This document shows, piece after piece, positions 24,745 through 31,788 of a DNA stretch of 39,480 bases (position 1 is its first letter; each line of letters starts with the position of its first letter). The DNA is from Clostridia bacterium (GTDB lineage Bacteria > Bacillota > Clostridia > Oscillospirales > CAG-272). Both the position numbers and the translations under genes were made by a program. The DNA is taken from the NCBI GenBank assembly GCA_017415485.1, contig JAFQGP010000143.1, positions 1 through 39,480 on the forward strand. The letters run 5' to 3'. The notes beneath the pieces were generated by a model. It was given only the letters and a program-made list of their open reading frames with translations, made no database searches and had not been told where the DNA came from.

Positions 24745-24921
24745 TTGCCACACAAAACCTAACAGATTTCGAGAATACTCTACACATCAGACTGGTTGAA
24801 ATTTGCATTTTTGCCAAATTCATTATAGTCTAATGTGTATAGAATTTAAGCATAGGGATAAGGCTCCCTATAAAATTATAGAGAGCATCTCGAATAATCA
24901 GTATTAAATTTTGTGTGGCAA
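24745..24921 (-). ncRNA. Rod-shaped structured RNA, possible 6S RNA
   Basis: On the minus strand the RNA begins with UUGCCACACAAAA and ends with UUUUGUGUGGCAA, a perfect 13-bp closing stem. Inside, UUCGAGA pairs with UCUCGAA, then a large asymmetric open region follows. Next CUAUACACAUUAGACU pairs with AGUCUGAUGUGUAGAG, and GAAUUUG with CAAAUUUC caps the apex. The open 5' strand can form two exclusive hairpins (GCUCUCUAUAA/UUAUAGGGAGC or AUAGGGA/UCCCUAU). A long rod of about 177 nt with paired ends, a central bubble and its own promoter and terminator is the plan of 6S RNA, which binds RNA polymerase. The alternative is a regulatory leader for the membrane-protein gene. I identify it by fold only, not by a known conserved sequence. 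Confidence 0.55.
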
Positions 24922-24925
24922 GGTT

Positions 24926-24954
24926 ATTATATCACACTTTGGGATCTTTTTCAA
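24926..24954 (-). promoter_or_regulatory. Promoter of the structured RNA
   Basis: On the minus strand TTGAAA (24954-24949), 17-bp spacer, TATAAT (24931-24926). Transcription would start near 24919-24921, flush with the closing stem of the RNA. Confidence 0.75.
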
Positions 24955-25070
24955 TATTTTTTTGCATAATTTATGGCATTATTGCGCAGAAGCTATGATA
25001 AGTGCAGTAATTTTGGGCTTTTGCCGATGTGCTCTTAAGTCGCAGTTGTCGTTTTTATCATTTGAAAGAA

Positions 25071-25692
25071 GAATGAAGAGTCTTTTTCATTCAGACTGCT
25101 GACAAACGTATATTGAAAATTAACATATAGTAATATGCACAAATAATTAGTAAAATGCTATGTTCGCACTCGCAAAGCAGGGGTGAAGGGGGCGCAGCCC
25201 CCTTCAAAAGAAACGATGTCATCCTGAGGCGGCGCCCGCAGGCCGCTTTGCCGCCGAAGGATCTCGTGACGCGCAAATTGTTCTTTGCGCGTCGCGGTGC
25301 TGGCGAAGTGGTCTGTACTGCACTAAAAAACTAAATATATATGAAAATGTAAAATCACTGTGTAGTTTCAAAATTACACAGTGATTTCGTTTATGTTGGA
25401 CTTTAGAATGTGCGAACAAAACGCTTTGTCAAAATTTTACGGTAATTTACTGCAGACTTCATCGTTATGGCACCGCGCCGCCCCTTGTAAATGGGGGGCG
25501 GCACGAGATCCTTCGTCGCATACGCCTGCGGGCGCTCCTCAGGATGACATCGTTTTTTTTGCAGGGGGCTTCGCCCCCTGCACCCCTATTAGAGAGTGCG
25601 AACACAGTTGCTTGACTATTATTGTGCAATTTAACATATTGTTTTTCCATATACACTTTTGTCAGCGGCCTGAATGAAAAGTCTTTTTCATT
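25071..25692. repeat. Palindromic repeat element A, copy 2, with outer inverted repeats
   Basis: The core 25161-25604 is the inverted counterpart of copy 1 at 10000-10430: end module TGTTCGCACT, GAAGGGGGC/GCCCCCTTC hairpin, two GTCATCCTGAGG...GAAGGATCTCGTG motifs facing each other, the GACGCGCAAA hairpin, and a central hairpin ATCACTGTGTA/TACACAGTGAT. Outside the core this copy has a further imperfect inverted repeat of about 90 bp (25071-25160 against 25605-25692: TCATTCAG, GCTGACAAA, TATA and similar blocks) that copy 1 lacks. A near-identical 21-bp block (GAATGAAnAGTCTTTTTCATT) stands at both outer edges. The right end abuts the glycyl radical operon promoter. Confidence 0.75.
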
Positions 25693-25698
25693 AATATC

Positions 25699-25727
25699 TT
25701 GCTATTTGGTACATTTTTTGCTATAAT
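25699..25727 (+). promoter_or_regulatory. Promoter of the glycyl radical enzyme operon
   Basis: TTGCTA (25699-25704), 17-bp spacer, TATAAT (25722-25727). A small palindrome GCTATAATTATAATAGC covers the -10 box. The -35 box lies six bases from the edge of element A2. Confidence 0.7.
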
Positions 25728-25758
25728 TATAATAGCATACTGTCGAGAGGAGTCAGAA

Positions 25759-27978
25759 ATGAAACGACTTCAACGGAATATAGATGAAGCAATAACCGCG
25801 CTGACCGAAAAGCCGATGTTTGCAGCCGATGCGGAGAGGATACTGATCGCGTATGACCTGATGGGTGAGGACGGTTCCTTGCCTCAGCCCGTGCGTTTTG
25901 CGCGCGCTTTGTCGGCGATCCTCGACCGCGTGAGCGTTCCGATCGAGGAATACGATCTTATCGCGGGTCGCTCGGTGCAAAGAGAGCTGACGGACGAGGA
26001 AGAGGAAAAATTCCGCGCGCTTTGCCGCGATCCGCGCTCTCCGTATAAGAGTGCGATCTTCAGCTCGGGACATTGCTCCTATGACTGGGAAATGGTCATG
26101 GAATATGGCATTTCGGGGCTTATTGAGAAGGCTCGCGCTTCGCTTGAGGGCAAGAGCGATGAAGGCAGACGTGTTTTTCTGTCTTCAATAATCGAAGTCT
26201 ACGAGGCGATAACGCGCTATATCCTTCGCTATGCCGATGCGGCGGAGGGTAAGGGAATGGCTGAGGTGGCTTCGACTCTCCGAAAAGCCGCGCTTGAGAA
26301 GCCCTCGGATTTCAGAACCGCCTTGCAGCTTTCCTGGATCATCACGCTGATCGATTGCTCATACGTCAGCCCCAATCCCACGCTTACCGTAGGCAGAATG
26401 GATAAGCTCCTTTATCCTTTTTACCGCGCCGACATCGAAAGCGGCAAGCTGACACGCGAGGAAGCGGCGGAGCTGATCACCGATTACTACTGCAAGCACA
26501 ACCTCAATATGGGCAGGGGAGAGCACCAGGTCGGCGATGCCTCAAACTCCTCGACCTTTGCGCGGATATTCAATTTCGACGCACCGCAGTATCTTCTTCT
26601 CGGCGGCACGGATATCGACGGAAATTGCACGGTCAACGAGCTTACTTATCTTTTTGCGGAATGCATACAGCCCGAATTCAAAAACCCTGTCGTTGTATTT
26701 TACTATGCGCCCGGAATGGACAAGGTCTATCCCGATTTGTGGCATACGCTGACGGGCAAGGCTCTCAGATCTTCGGCGCTGATGTTCTACAACGACGAAA
26801 ATATAAAAATGACATACCGCAAGCTCGGTATGCCCGAGGAGAGCTTTCAGAATTACCATCATTTCGGCTGCAACTGGCCTTCGCCCGGCTCGCACAGCTT
26901 CTGGATAAACGGCTCGCCCTCCTCGAAGCACTATGACGCTTTTGAATCAAAGGAAGAGGAAGGAATGCTCCTTCATTCCTTCACCCGCATTCCCGAGCGC
27001 GGCTGGCAGGATGTATTTATAAAGATCTTGCGCTCCTTGCGCGATGACCCCGATGCTACGATAGACGATGTCTACGAAAAGTACTTTGCCTATATGGAGG
27101 AATTCATTTCAGATAAGACCGAGCGCGGTGTTCACGAGCTTCGGATCCGCCGCCGCAAGCCCTATGCCGTTTGCTCCTTCACGGATTGCTTCACCGCCCG
27201 CCCGATCGAGCGCGGAGAGTGCTTCACCGCCTGCGCCGAGTATTTGTTTGCCATAATGAATTTTCAGATGTTCGGAACGGTCTCGGATTGCTTTACCGTG
27301 ACGGATGCTCTCGTCTTCCGCGACAAAAAGCTGACTTTTGCGGAGCTCACAGACGCCGTGGATGCGAATTTTGAAGGTCACGCGCGGACGCTTGCAATGT
27401 GCCGAAAAGTTCCGAAATACGGCAGTGACGATGCTTTTTCAAACGTTCACGTAAGCCGTTTAGCGGACGGTATGGCACGTATATCCCGAAAATACGCTGA
27501 AAAGTATCTCAAATCGGATGGATTTTTGATCGTCCCTTGCATTCAAAGTGACACCTGGCACCTTAAATATGGAATGAAATACGGCGCGACTCCCGACGGA
27601 CGCCTTGCGGGAACGCCCTTTTCACAGAACACGCGCCCCGCAAACGGCTCTTGCACGAACGGTCTGACGGCGATGCTCAACTCAATGCTGAATATCCCCG
27701 CCGACGGCTTTCTTTCGGGTGCGCTGAATCTCGATATCGACCCGGGGCAGTTCGAGGGCGAGAGCGGACACGAATTGTTTTCTTCGATGCTCGCGGTATA
27801 TTTCAACCGCGGCGGTATGCACGCGCAGGTGACTGCCGCCGGGCTCGAAGATCTGCTTGACGCGCAGGTGAACCCCCATCTGCACCGTGATCTGCGAGTG
27901 CGCATCACGGGCTACAGCGGCATTTTCGTGGACATCACAAAGCCGCTTCAGGACGATATAATTGAAAGAATGAAATAG
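25759..27978 (+). CDS. Glycyl radical enzyme with atypical Cys-Asn-Trp active-site loop
   Basis: A 739-residue enzyme. The start at 25759 is set by GAGAGGAG upstream. It has the PFL-like ten-stranded barrel: TVGRMDKLLYPFY, ADSN-type GDASNSST, a loop with C371 (HHFGCNWPSPGS), PKYGSDD, GATPDGRLAGTPFS, TNGLTAMLNSM and the radical domain RVRITGYSGIF, with the radical on G718. An activase gene lies in the same operon. Characterised dehydratases and lyases (glycerol, diol, hydroxyproline, choline, isethionate) carry GCVE with a catalytic Glu two residues after Cys; pyruvate formate-lyase has CC. Here the loop is Cys371-Asn-Trp-Pro, so the chemistry is probably different. The length is short for the family (usually 780-900). 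The next gene is a reductase, which may act on the aldehyde or ketone formed. The substrate is unknown. Confidence 0.88.
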   Translation: MKRLQRNIDEAITALTEKPMFAADAERILIAYDLMGEDGSLPQPVRFARALSAILDRVSVPIEEYDLIAGRSVQRELTDEEEEKFRALCRDPRSPYKSAIFSSGHCSYDWEMVMEYGISGLIEKARASLEGKSDEGRRVFLSSIIEVYEAITRYILRYADAAEGKGMAEVASTLRKAALEKPSDFRTALQLSWIITLIDCSYVSPNPTLTVGRMDKLLYPFYRADIESGKLTREEAAELITDYYCKHNLNMGRGEHQVGDASNSSTFARIFNFDAPQYLLLGGTDIDGNCTVNELTYLFAECIQPEFKNPVVVFYYAPGMDKVYPDLWHTLTGKALRSSALMFYNDENIKMTYRKLGMPEESFQNYHHFGCNWPSPGSHSFWINGSPSSKHYDAFESKEEEGMLLHSFTRIPERGWQDVFIKILRSLRDDPDATIDDVYEKYFAYMEEFISDKTERGVHELRIRRRKPYAVCSFTDCFTARPIERGECFTACAEYLFAIMNFQMFGTVSDCFTVTDALVFRDKKLTFAELTDAVDANFEGHARTLAMCRKVPKYGSDDAFSNVHVSRLADGMARISRKYAEKYLKSDGFLIVPCIQSDTWHLKYGMKYGATPDGRLAGTPFSQNTRPANGSCTNGLTAMLNSMLNIPADGFLSGALNLDIDPGQFEGESGHELFSSMLAVYFNRGGMHAQVTAAGLEDLLDAQVNPHLHRDLRVRITGYSGIFVDITKPLQDDIIERMK

Positions 27979-27988
27979 AGGTAAAATT

Positions 27989-28924
27989 ATGGAATATATT
28001 ACACTTAACAACGGTTTGACCGTATCACAGATCTGCCTCGGCGCGATGATGTTCGGCTCGACGGTGTCGAGGGAGGATGCCTATGCCGTGCTCGATGCTT
28101 ATGTTGCGATGGGCGGCAATTTCATCGACACGTCAAATAACTATGCCCATTGGGCGGGCACGGGCGACGAAAGCGAAACTCTGCTCGGTGAGTGGCTGCG
28201 TGACCGCGGCTGCCGCGATAAGATCGTGCTTGCAACAAAGGTGGGGTTCGACCGCCACGGCGTTGGCGCGGGGCTGAAAAAGGAGCAGATCGAGTATTGG
28301 TGTGACGAGAGTCTTCGCAAGCTCGGAACCGACTATATCGATCTCTATTACGCTCACACCGACGATATGGATACCCCGATGGAAGAAACTATGGAGGCGT
28401 TTGAGTCTCTTGTCAAAAAGGGCAAGGTGCGCGTTCTCGGCGGCAGTAATTATGACACCTGGCGCTTCTCTGAGTTCAATTCCATGGCAAAAGAAAAAGG
28501 CTGCACGCCGTATACCATTATGCAGCAGCGTTTTTCCTACCTCAACTGCCGTCTTGATATGAAGCCGAATTATATTTTCAACGAAAACGTCGGCAGAGAG
28601 CGTCTTCGCTATCTTGAAAACAAGGATATTCCGCTTGTCGCCTATTCCTCGCTTATTCGCGGTGCGTATGAGGATATTTCCCGCCTGCCCGAAAACTATA
28701 TCGGCGGCGCACGCTTTGAAGTCCTTGCAAATATGGCAAAGGAAAAGGGAGTCACAAACAGCGCCCTTGCCGTTGCCTGGATGTGCAACGCGCACCGAAT
28801 GAAGGGCTTCCCGAGAGTGATACCGCTCTTTTCCTCCTCGAACGTCGCTCATTTCACCGCTAATTGCGCGGGTGCCGATCTCGTCCTCACCGACGAGGAA
28901 ATGACGATCCTTACAAACGCATGA
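27989..28924 (+). CDS. Aldo-keto reductase, 311 aa
   Basis: NADPH- or NADH-dependent reductase of the AKR superfamily. The catalytic tetrad is visible: D47 (FIDTSNNY), Y52, K84 (LATKVGF) and H123 (YYAHTDD). The N-terminus (VSQICLGAMMFGS) and the SNYDTWRF block are typical. The family converts aldehydes and ketones to alcohols or the reverse. It lies 10 bp after the glycyl radical enzyme and overlaps the activase by four bases, so it should use the product or supply the substrate of that enzyme. It is cytoplasmic. Confidence 0.9.
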   Translation: MEYITLNNGLTVSQICLGAMMFGSTVSREDAYAVLDAYVAMGGNFIDTSNNYAHWAGTGDESETLLGEWLRDRGCRDKIVLATKVGFDRHGVGAGLKKEQIEYWCDESLRKLGTDYIDLYYAHTDDMDTPMEETMEAFESLVKKGKVRVLGGSNYDTWRFSEFNSMAKEKGCTPYTIMQQRFSYLNCRLDMKPNYIFNENVGRERLRYLENKDIPLVAYSSLIRGAYEDISRLPENYIGGARFEVLANMAKEKGVTNSALAVAWMCNAHRMKGFPRVIPLFSSSNVAHFTANCAGADLVLTDEEMTILTNA

Positions 28925-29682
28925 TCCCGTATATTTTTGATATAAAGCGTTCATCGACGGTCGACGGCCCCGGAGTTCGTACTGCGGTGTTTTTCAAGGG
29001 CTGTAACCTTGATTGCAAATGGTGCCACAATCCCGAGAGCAGGTCGCCCATCCCCGAGCTTGCTCTGATGACCGAAAAATGCATCGGTTGCGGAGTGTGC
29101 AAAGAAATATGCCCGAGTCCCGATTCTTGCTCCCTCTGCGGCGAATGCGTCGATAATTGCCCCGCAGAAGCAAGAAAGCTTTATGGGCGCAAGTATACAG
29201 TCGATGAACTTTATGAGATCATTTCCACCGATATTGACTTCTACCGTGCCACGGGCGGCGGAGTGACTTTTTCGGGCGGAGAGTGTATGCTTTATCCCGA
29301 TTTTCTTGCAGAAATTGCCGAAAAATGCGCCTCGGGCGGCATTTCCGTGGCTATCGACACCGCGGGCAATCTTCCTTGGAACTGTTTTGAGAAGGTATTG
29401 CCATACACTTCTTGTTTCCTCTATGACATCAAGGCACTCGATCCCGAGCTTCATCGAATTGGCACGGGAGCCGATAATCATCTGATCTTGGAAAATCTCG
29501 AAAATCTGATCGAAACGGGCAAAAGGCTAATAATCCGCACACCCGTGATCCCCGATTACAACGACGGCGATGAGCTCCAAAAGATCAAGCAATATTGCAC
29601 CGCCCGCGGGCTTGAGCACGAGCTTCTGCCCTACCACGCCATCGGCGAGAGCAAAAAAGCCGCACTGAAGGCGGCAAAATAA
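28921..29682 (+). CDS. Glycyl radical enzyme activase (radical SAM)
   Basis: A 253-residue protein starting at the ATGA overlap with the reductase gene. The radical SAM motif CNLDCKWC gives C28, C32 and C35. It is followed by two ferredoxin-type [4Fe-4S] motifs (C54, C57, C60, C64 and C70, C73, C76, C80) as in activases of the non-PFL glycyl radical enzymes. TGGGVTFSGGECML is the SAM-binding GGE motif. It generates the radical on G718 of the partner using S-adenosylmethionine. The C-terminus is short compared with the 295-310 residues usual in this class. Its presence shows that the operon is meant to be active. Confidence 0.92.
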   Translation: MIPYIFDIKRSSTVDGPGVRTAVFFKGCNLDCKWCHNPESRSPIPELALMTEKCIGCGVCKEICPSPDSCSLCGECVDNCPAEARKLYGRKYTVDELYEIISTDIDFYRATGGGVTFSGGECMLYPDFLAEIAEKCASGGISVAIDTAGNLPWNCFEKVLPYTSCFLYDIKALDPELHRIGTGADNHLILENLENLIETGKRLIIRTPVIPDYNDGDELQKIKQYCTARGLEHELLPYHAIGESKKAALKAAK

Positions 29683-29691
29683 ATACAAAAT

Positions 29692-29725
29692 GGGTTGCTT
29701 CATTGACAAAAGCTTGAAGCAACCC
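29692..29725 (+). terminator. Terminator of the glycyl radical operon
   Basis: Perfect 11-bp stem GGGTTGCTTCA / TGAAGCAACCC with a 12-base loop, nine bases after the stop codon. The trailing U-tract is poor (TTAAATAAT), so it may also rely on Rho or on the following element. Confidence 0.6.
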
Positions 29726-29764
29726 TTAAATAATATAAAAAGCAGATCAAATAAAGTAAGAAAC

Positions 29765-30167
29765 TTTTGGAAGATTTTCTCGCATACGCTCGAAAAACAG
29801 TATCTTATTAAAACGCCTCATTCGGCACTGCTCGTGCCACCTTCCCCCACCGGGGAAGGCTGATAGATTGGTCGACAACTTTTAGCTTTTCAGCGAACAT
29901 CGTATATTTCAATAATTTTGTTTGGGCAGATCGGAATATTTTTATTTAGAGCATTCCGCACTCGAAATGAAGTTTTTGCAAACTTTTTCAATAAAATATT
30001 CCAATTTGATATGCAAAATTATATAGCTAAATCATCTTCGCTGAATAGTTGGCAGTTATTGCTATACTATTCAGCCTTCCCCGGTGGGGGAAGGTGGCAC
30101 GCGCGAGCGTGACGAATGAGGCGTTTTAATAAGATACAGTTTTTCGCGAAGCGAAAATCTTCCAAAA
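29765..30167. repeat. Inverted-repeat element C (MITE-like)
   Basis: A 403-bp element with terminal inverted repeats of 99 and 97 bp (29765-29863 and 30071-30167). Shared blocks from the outside inwards are TTTTGGAAGATTTTC, GAAAAAC, GTATCTTATTAAAACGCCTC, ATTCG and GTGCCACCTTCCCCCACCGG followed by GGAAGGCTGA. Each arm holds small nested hairpins. The 207-bp interior is AT-rich with no gene. The nested CCTTCCCCC...GGGGAAGG hairpin resembles the CCTTCTCCC...GGGAGAAGG of element B. Confidence 0.8.
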
Positions 30168-30229
30168 CGTGTATAATATAATACAATGCTGTAACTACAT
30201 TTGGCAAAAATATTTATACATAGTATCAA

Positions 30230-30256
30230 GGCTGCCTCATTCTTAATGAAGCAGCC
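30230..30256 (-). terminator. Terminator after the membrane protein
   Basis: On the minus strand GGCTGCTTCATT, loop AAG, AATGAGGCAGCC: 12 pairs with one G-U, ten bases after the stop codon. The U-tract is weak. Confidence 0.55.
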
Positions 30257-30266
30257 ACTCAATTAT

Positions 30267-30929
30267 TTATTTGACATATTCTATCCGGTACTCAACCAAT
30301 TTCATTGTATTGTCTTTCGCATTATACAAAATATTGATGAATACGTAAGTTCCGCTTTCGGACGGGAGTTTGTTGAATTCTCCGGTATCTTTGTTGAAAA
30401 TGATATAGTAATCGCTTGCAATAACATCGCAGTAATAGGATGAAACCCCAACCAGATCGTTCGGTATGTCGGTTATCCATTTTGCATCGTTCGGGAGATC
30501 TTTTTCAAATCCTTCAGCAACCGCATTATCAAAATAAATATCGCTGGTGTAGAAAACATAACCGCGAGGCATGGATTGGTTTCCGGTTGTCTTGTCCATC
30601 GTATTGATGCGCGAATGTTCCGGTATGTCGATTCCAAGCACTTGCTCTGCGTTTATGATCGGCTCGTCGCTGTGAGAATACAGATCGGCAAAAATAAAGG
30701 TAAATGAGCCGTAAATGCAAAGCAGTATCGCCATAATGACGCCCACGATCACATTGGATTTATATTTGTATCCTTTTTTCTTTAGGTAAAAGCCGAAAGC
30801 TATGGATACGATGGGGACGGGCAGGAACAAAAAGAATACCCACATATTTTCCGTCATTGCTTGGTTGAATGCGGACAGTATTCCCACTCCAAGAAGTCCG
30901 CCCCAAATCGTGACGATTGAAAGGATCAA
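30267..30929 (-). CDS. Membrane protein, possibly the second half of a split XRE-membrane protein
   Basis: About 220 residues with three hydrophobic segments (residues about 1-20, 30-47 and 60-82), then a 135-residue soluble domain (GYVFYTSDIYFDNAVAEGFEKDL is its core). No ATG and no ribosome binding site exist at the 5' end; the first usable codon is TTG at 30929. The frame is the same as that of the upstream XRE gene and stays open back to the single TAA that ends it (30950-30948), and the intervening residues (VVSVILLILS) extend the first membrane helix. This suggests one ancestral protein interrupted by a nonsense codon, or translational read-through or re-initiation. A separate gene with a non-standard start remains possible. 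Confidence 0.55.
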   Translation of the reverse strand: MILSIVTIWGGLLGVGILSAFNQAMTENMWVFFLFLPVPIVSIAFGFYLKKKGYKYKSNVIVGVIMAILLCIYGSFTFIFADLYSHSDEPIINAEQVLGIDIPEHSRINTMDKTTGNQSMPRGYVFYTSDIYFDNAVAEGFEKDLPNDAKWITDIPNDLVGVSSYYCDVIASDYYIIFNKDTGEFNKLPSESGTYVFINILYNAKDNTMKLVEYRIEYVK

Positions 30930-30947
30930 CAGAATAACCGAGACAAC

Positions 30948-31688
30948 TTATAAGCGGTCGGTGGGCTTTTTATCATCATTATTTTCGCATTTGCGTTCGC
31001 CAAGTGAAAAGAAAACGGAATTTTCGACTAATATTTCCTTTTTGATGATAAAGATCTGATCGGAAATATTCAGAATTATATGATTTTTTAAGGATTCAAC
31101 TTTTTTGATATCGTCGAAATAAACTTTCTGAGTTCTTGTGGTTTCTTCATTTCGGATAATACTCAGCATAAAGTGCTGATCGTATATCGAGTATGAATAC
31201 GTATTCTTTGAAAATATGTTTTCGGTCGGCAGCCAAGCTTTTTTGTAAGCACGATATCCTGTTATCTGTGTAATGATGCTGATCATTAAATATCCGAGGA
31301 GAAAACCGATCAGCAAATCGGGGGCTTCAATCGCAACAAGAAAAATAAACAAGACGGCACAAGCCAAAGTTGACCTTATTGCCCGTTTTATAAACGGCGT
31401 GCGCAGTTGCTTGAAAACTTCAAAAAGATCATCTTTTGTATACTGAAACATATAAGCTTCCCGAGGCTCGTCTTTGCCTTCTTCGACGGGCTCTGCGTTG
31501 CTCAATATATCGTCAACGGATACACCGAATATTTCTTTAAGCAGTAACAAATTATCAATGGTCGGAAGTGTTTTATCCATTTCCCAAAGACTTATTGTCT
31601 GACGGCTGACGAGGATCTTTTGACCGAGTTCCTCTTGCGACAGCCCGATCTTTTTTCTGTAATACTGTATTTTTTCACCAACTGTCAT
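30948..31688 (-). CDS. XRE-family regulator with membrane segments, 246 aa
   Basis: Residues 1-65 are a Cro/C1-type HTH (LSQEELGQKILVSRQTISLW and IFGVSVDDIL). Two membrane segments lie near residues 105-140, then a beta-rich YcxB-like domain (SYSIYDQHFMLSIIR, TQKVYFDDIKKVESL). The last residues are a polar linker ending at a TAA whose removal would join the next frame. GGAGG precedes the ATG. A strong promoter and a palindrome lie upstream. Membrane-tethered XRE regulators are common in Clostridia and often sense cell-envelope stress; the signal here is unknown. Confidence 0.8.
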   Translation of the reverse strand: MTVGEKIQYYRKKIGLSQEELGQKILVSRQTISLWEMDKTLPTIDNLLLLKEIFGVSVDDILSNAEPVEEGKDEPREAYMFQYTKDDLFEVFKQLRTPFIKRAIRSTLACAVLFIFLVAIEAPDLLIGFLLGYLMISIITQITGYRAYKKAWLPTENIFSKNTYSYSIYDQHFMLSIIRNEETTRTQKVYFDDIKKVESLKNHIILNISDQIFIIKKEILVENSVFFSLGERKCENNDDKKPTDRL

Positions 31689-31714
31689 AAATAGTCCTCC
31701 TTTCTTGTGCGATC

Positions 31715-31770
31715 ATTATATCACAAAGCGGGAAATTTGTAAAGAATAATGTGCTTGACAGTGTCAAGCA
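31715..31770 (-). promoter_or_regulatory. XRE promoter with upstream palindrome
   Basis: On the minus strand TTTACA (31743-31738), 17-bp spacer, TATAAT (31720-31715). The 19-bp palindrome TGCTTGACAGTGTCAAGCA (31752-31770) sits 8 bp upstream of the -35 box. It is a plausible operator; alternatively it is the hairpin that ends the URO-D operon, whose stop codon is at 31789. Confidence 0.65.
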
Positions 31771-31788
31771 GTGCTTGCGGAGGATAAA

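Noticed and set aside
28133..28954. 273-codon minus-strand frame
   Set aside because: Antisense to the aldo-keto reductase, which carries a complete catalytic tetrad.
29765..30167. Insertion sequence with transposase
   Set aside because: The interior is 207 bp of AT-rich DNA with stops in all frames, so the element is non-autonomous at most.
30929..30950. Stop codon reassignment (TAA read as an amino acid)
   Set aside because: Many other genes in the window end normally at TAA, so a general code change is not supported; only local read-through or mutation is left.
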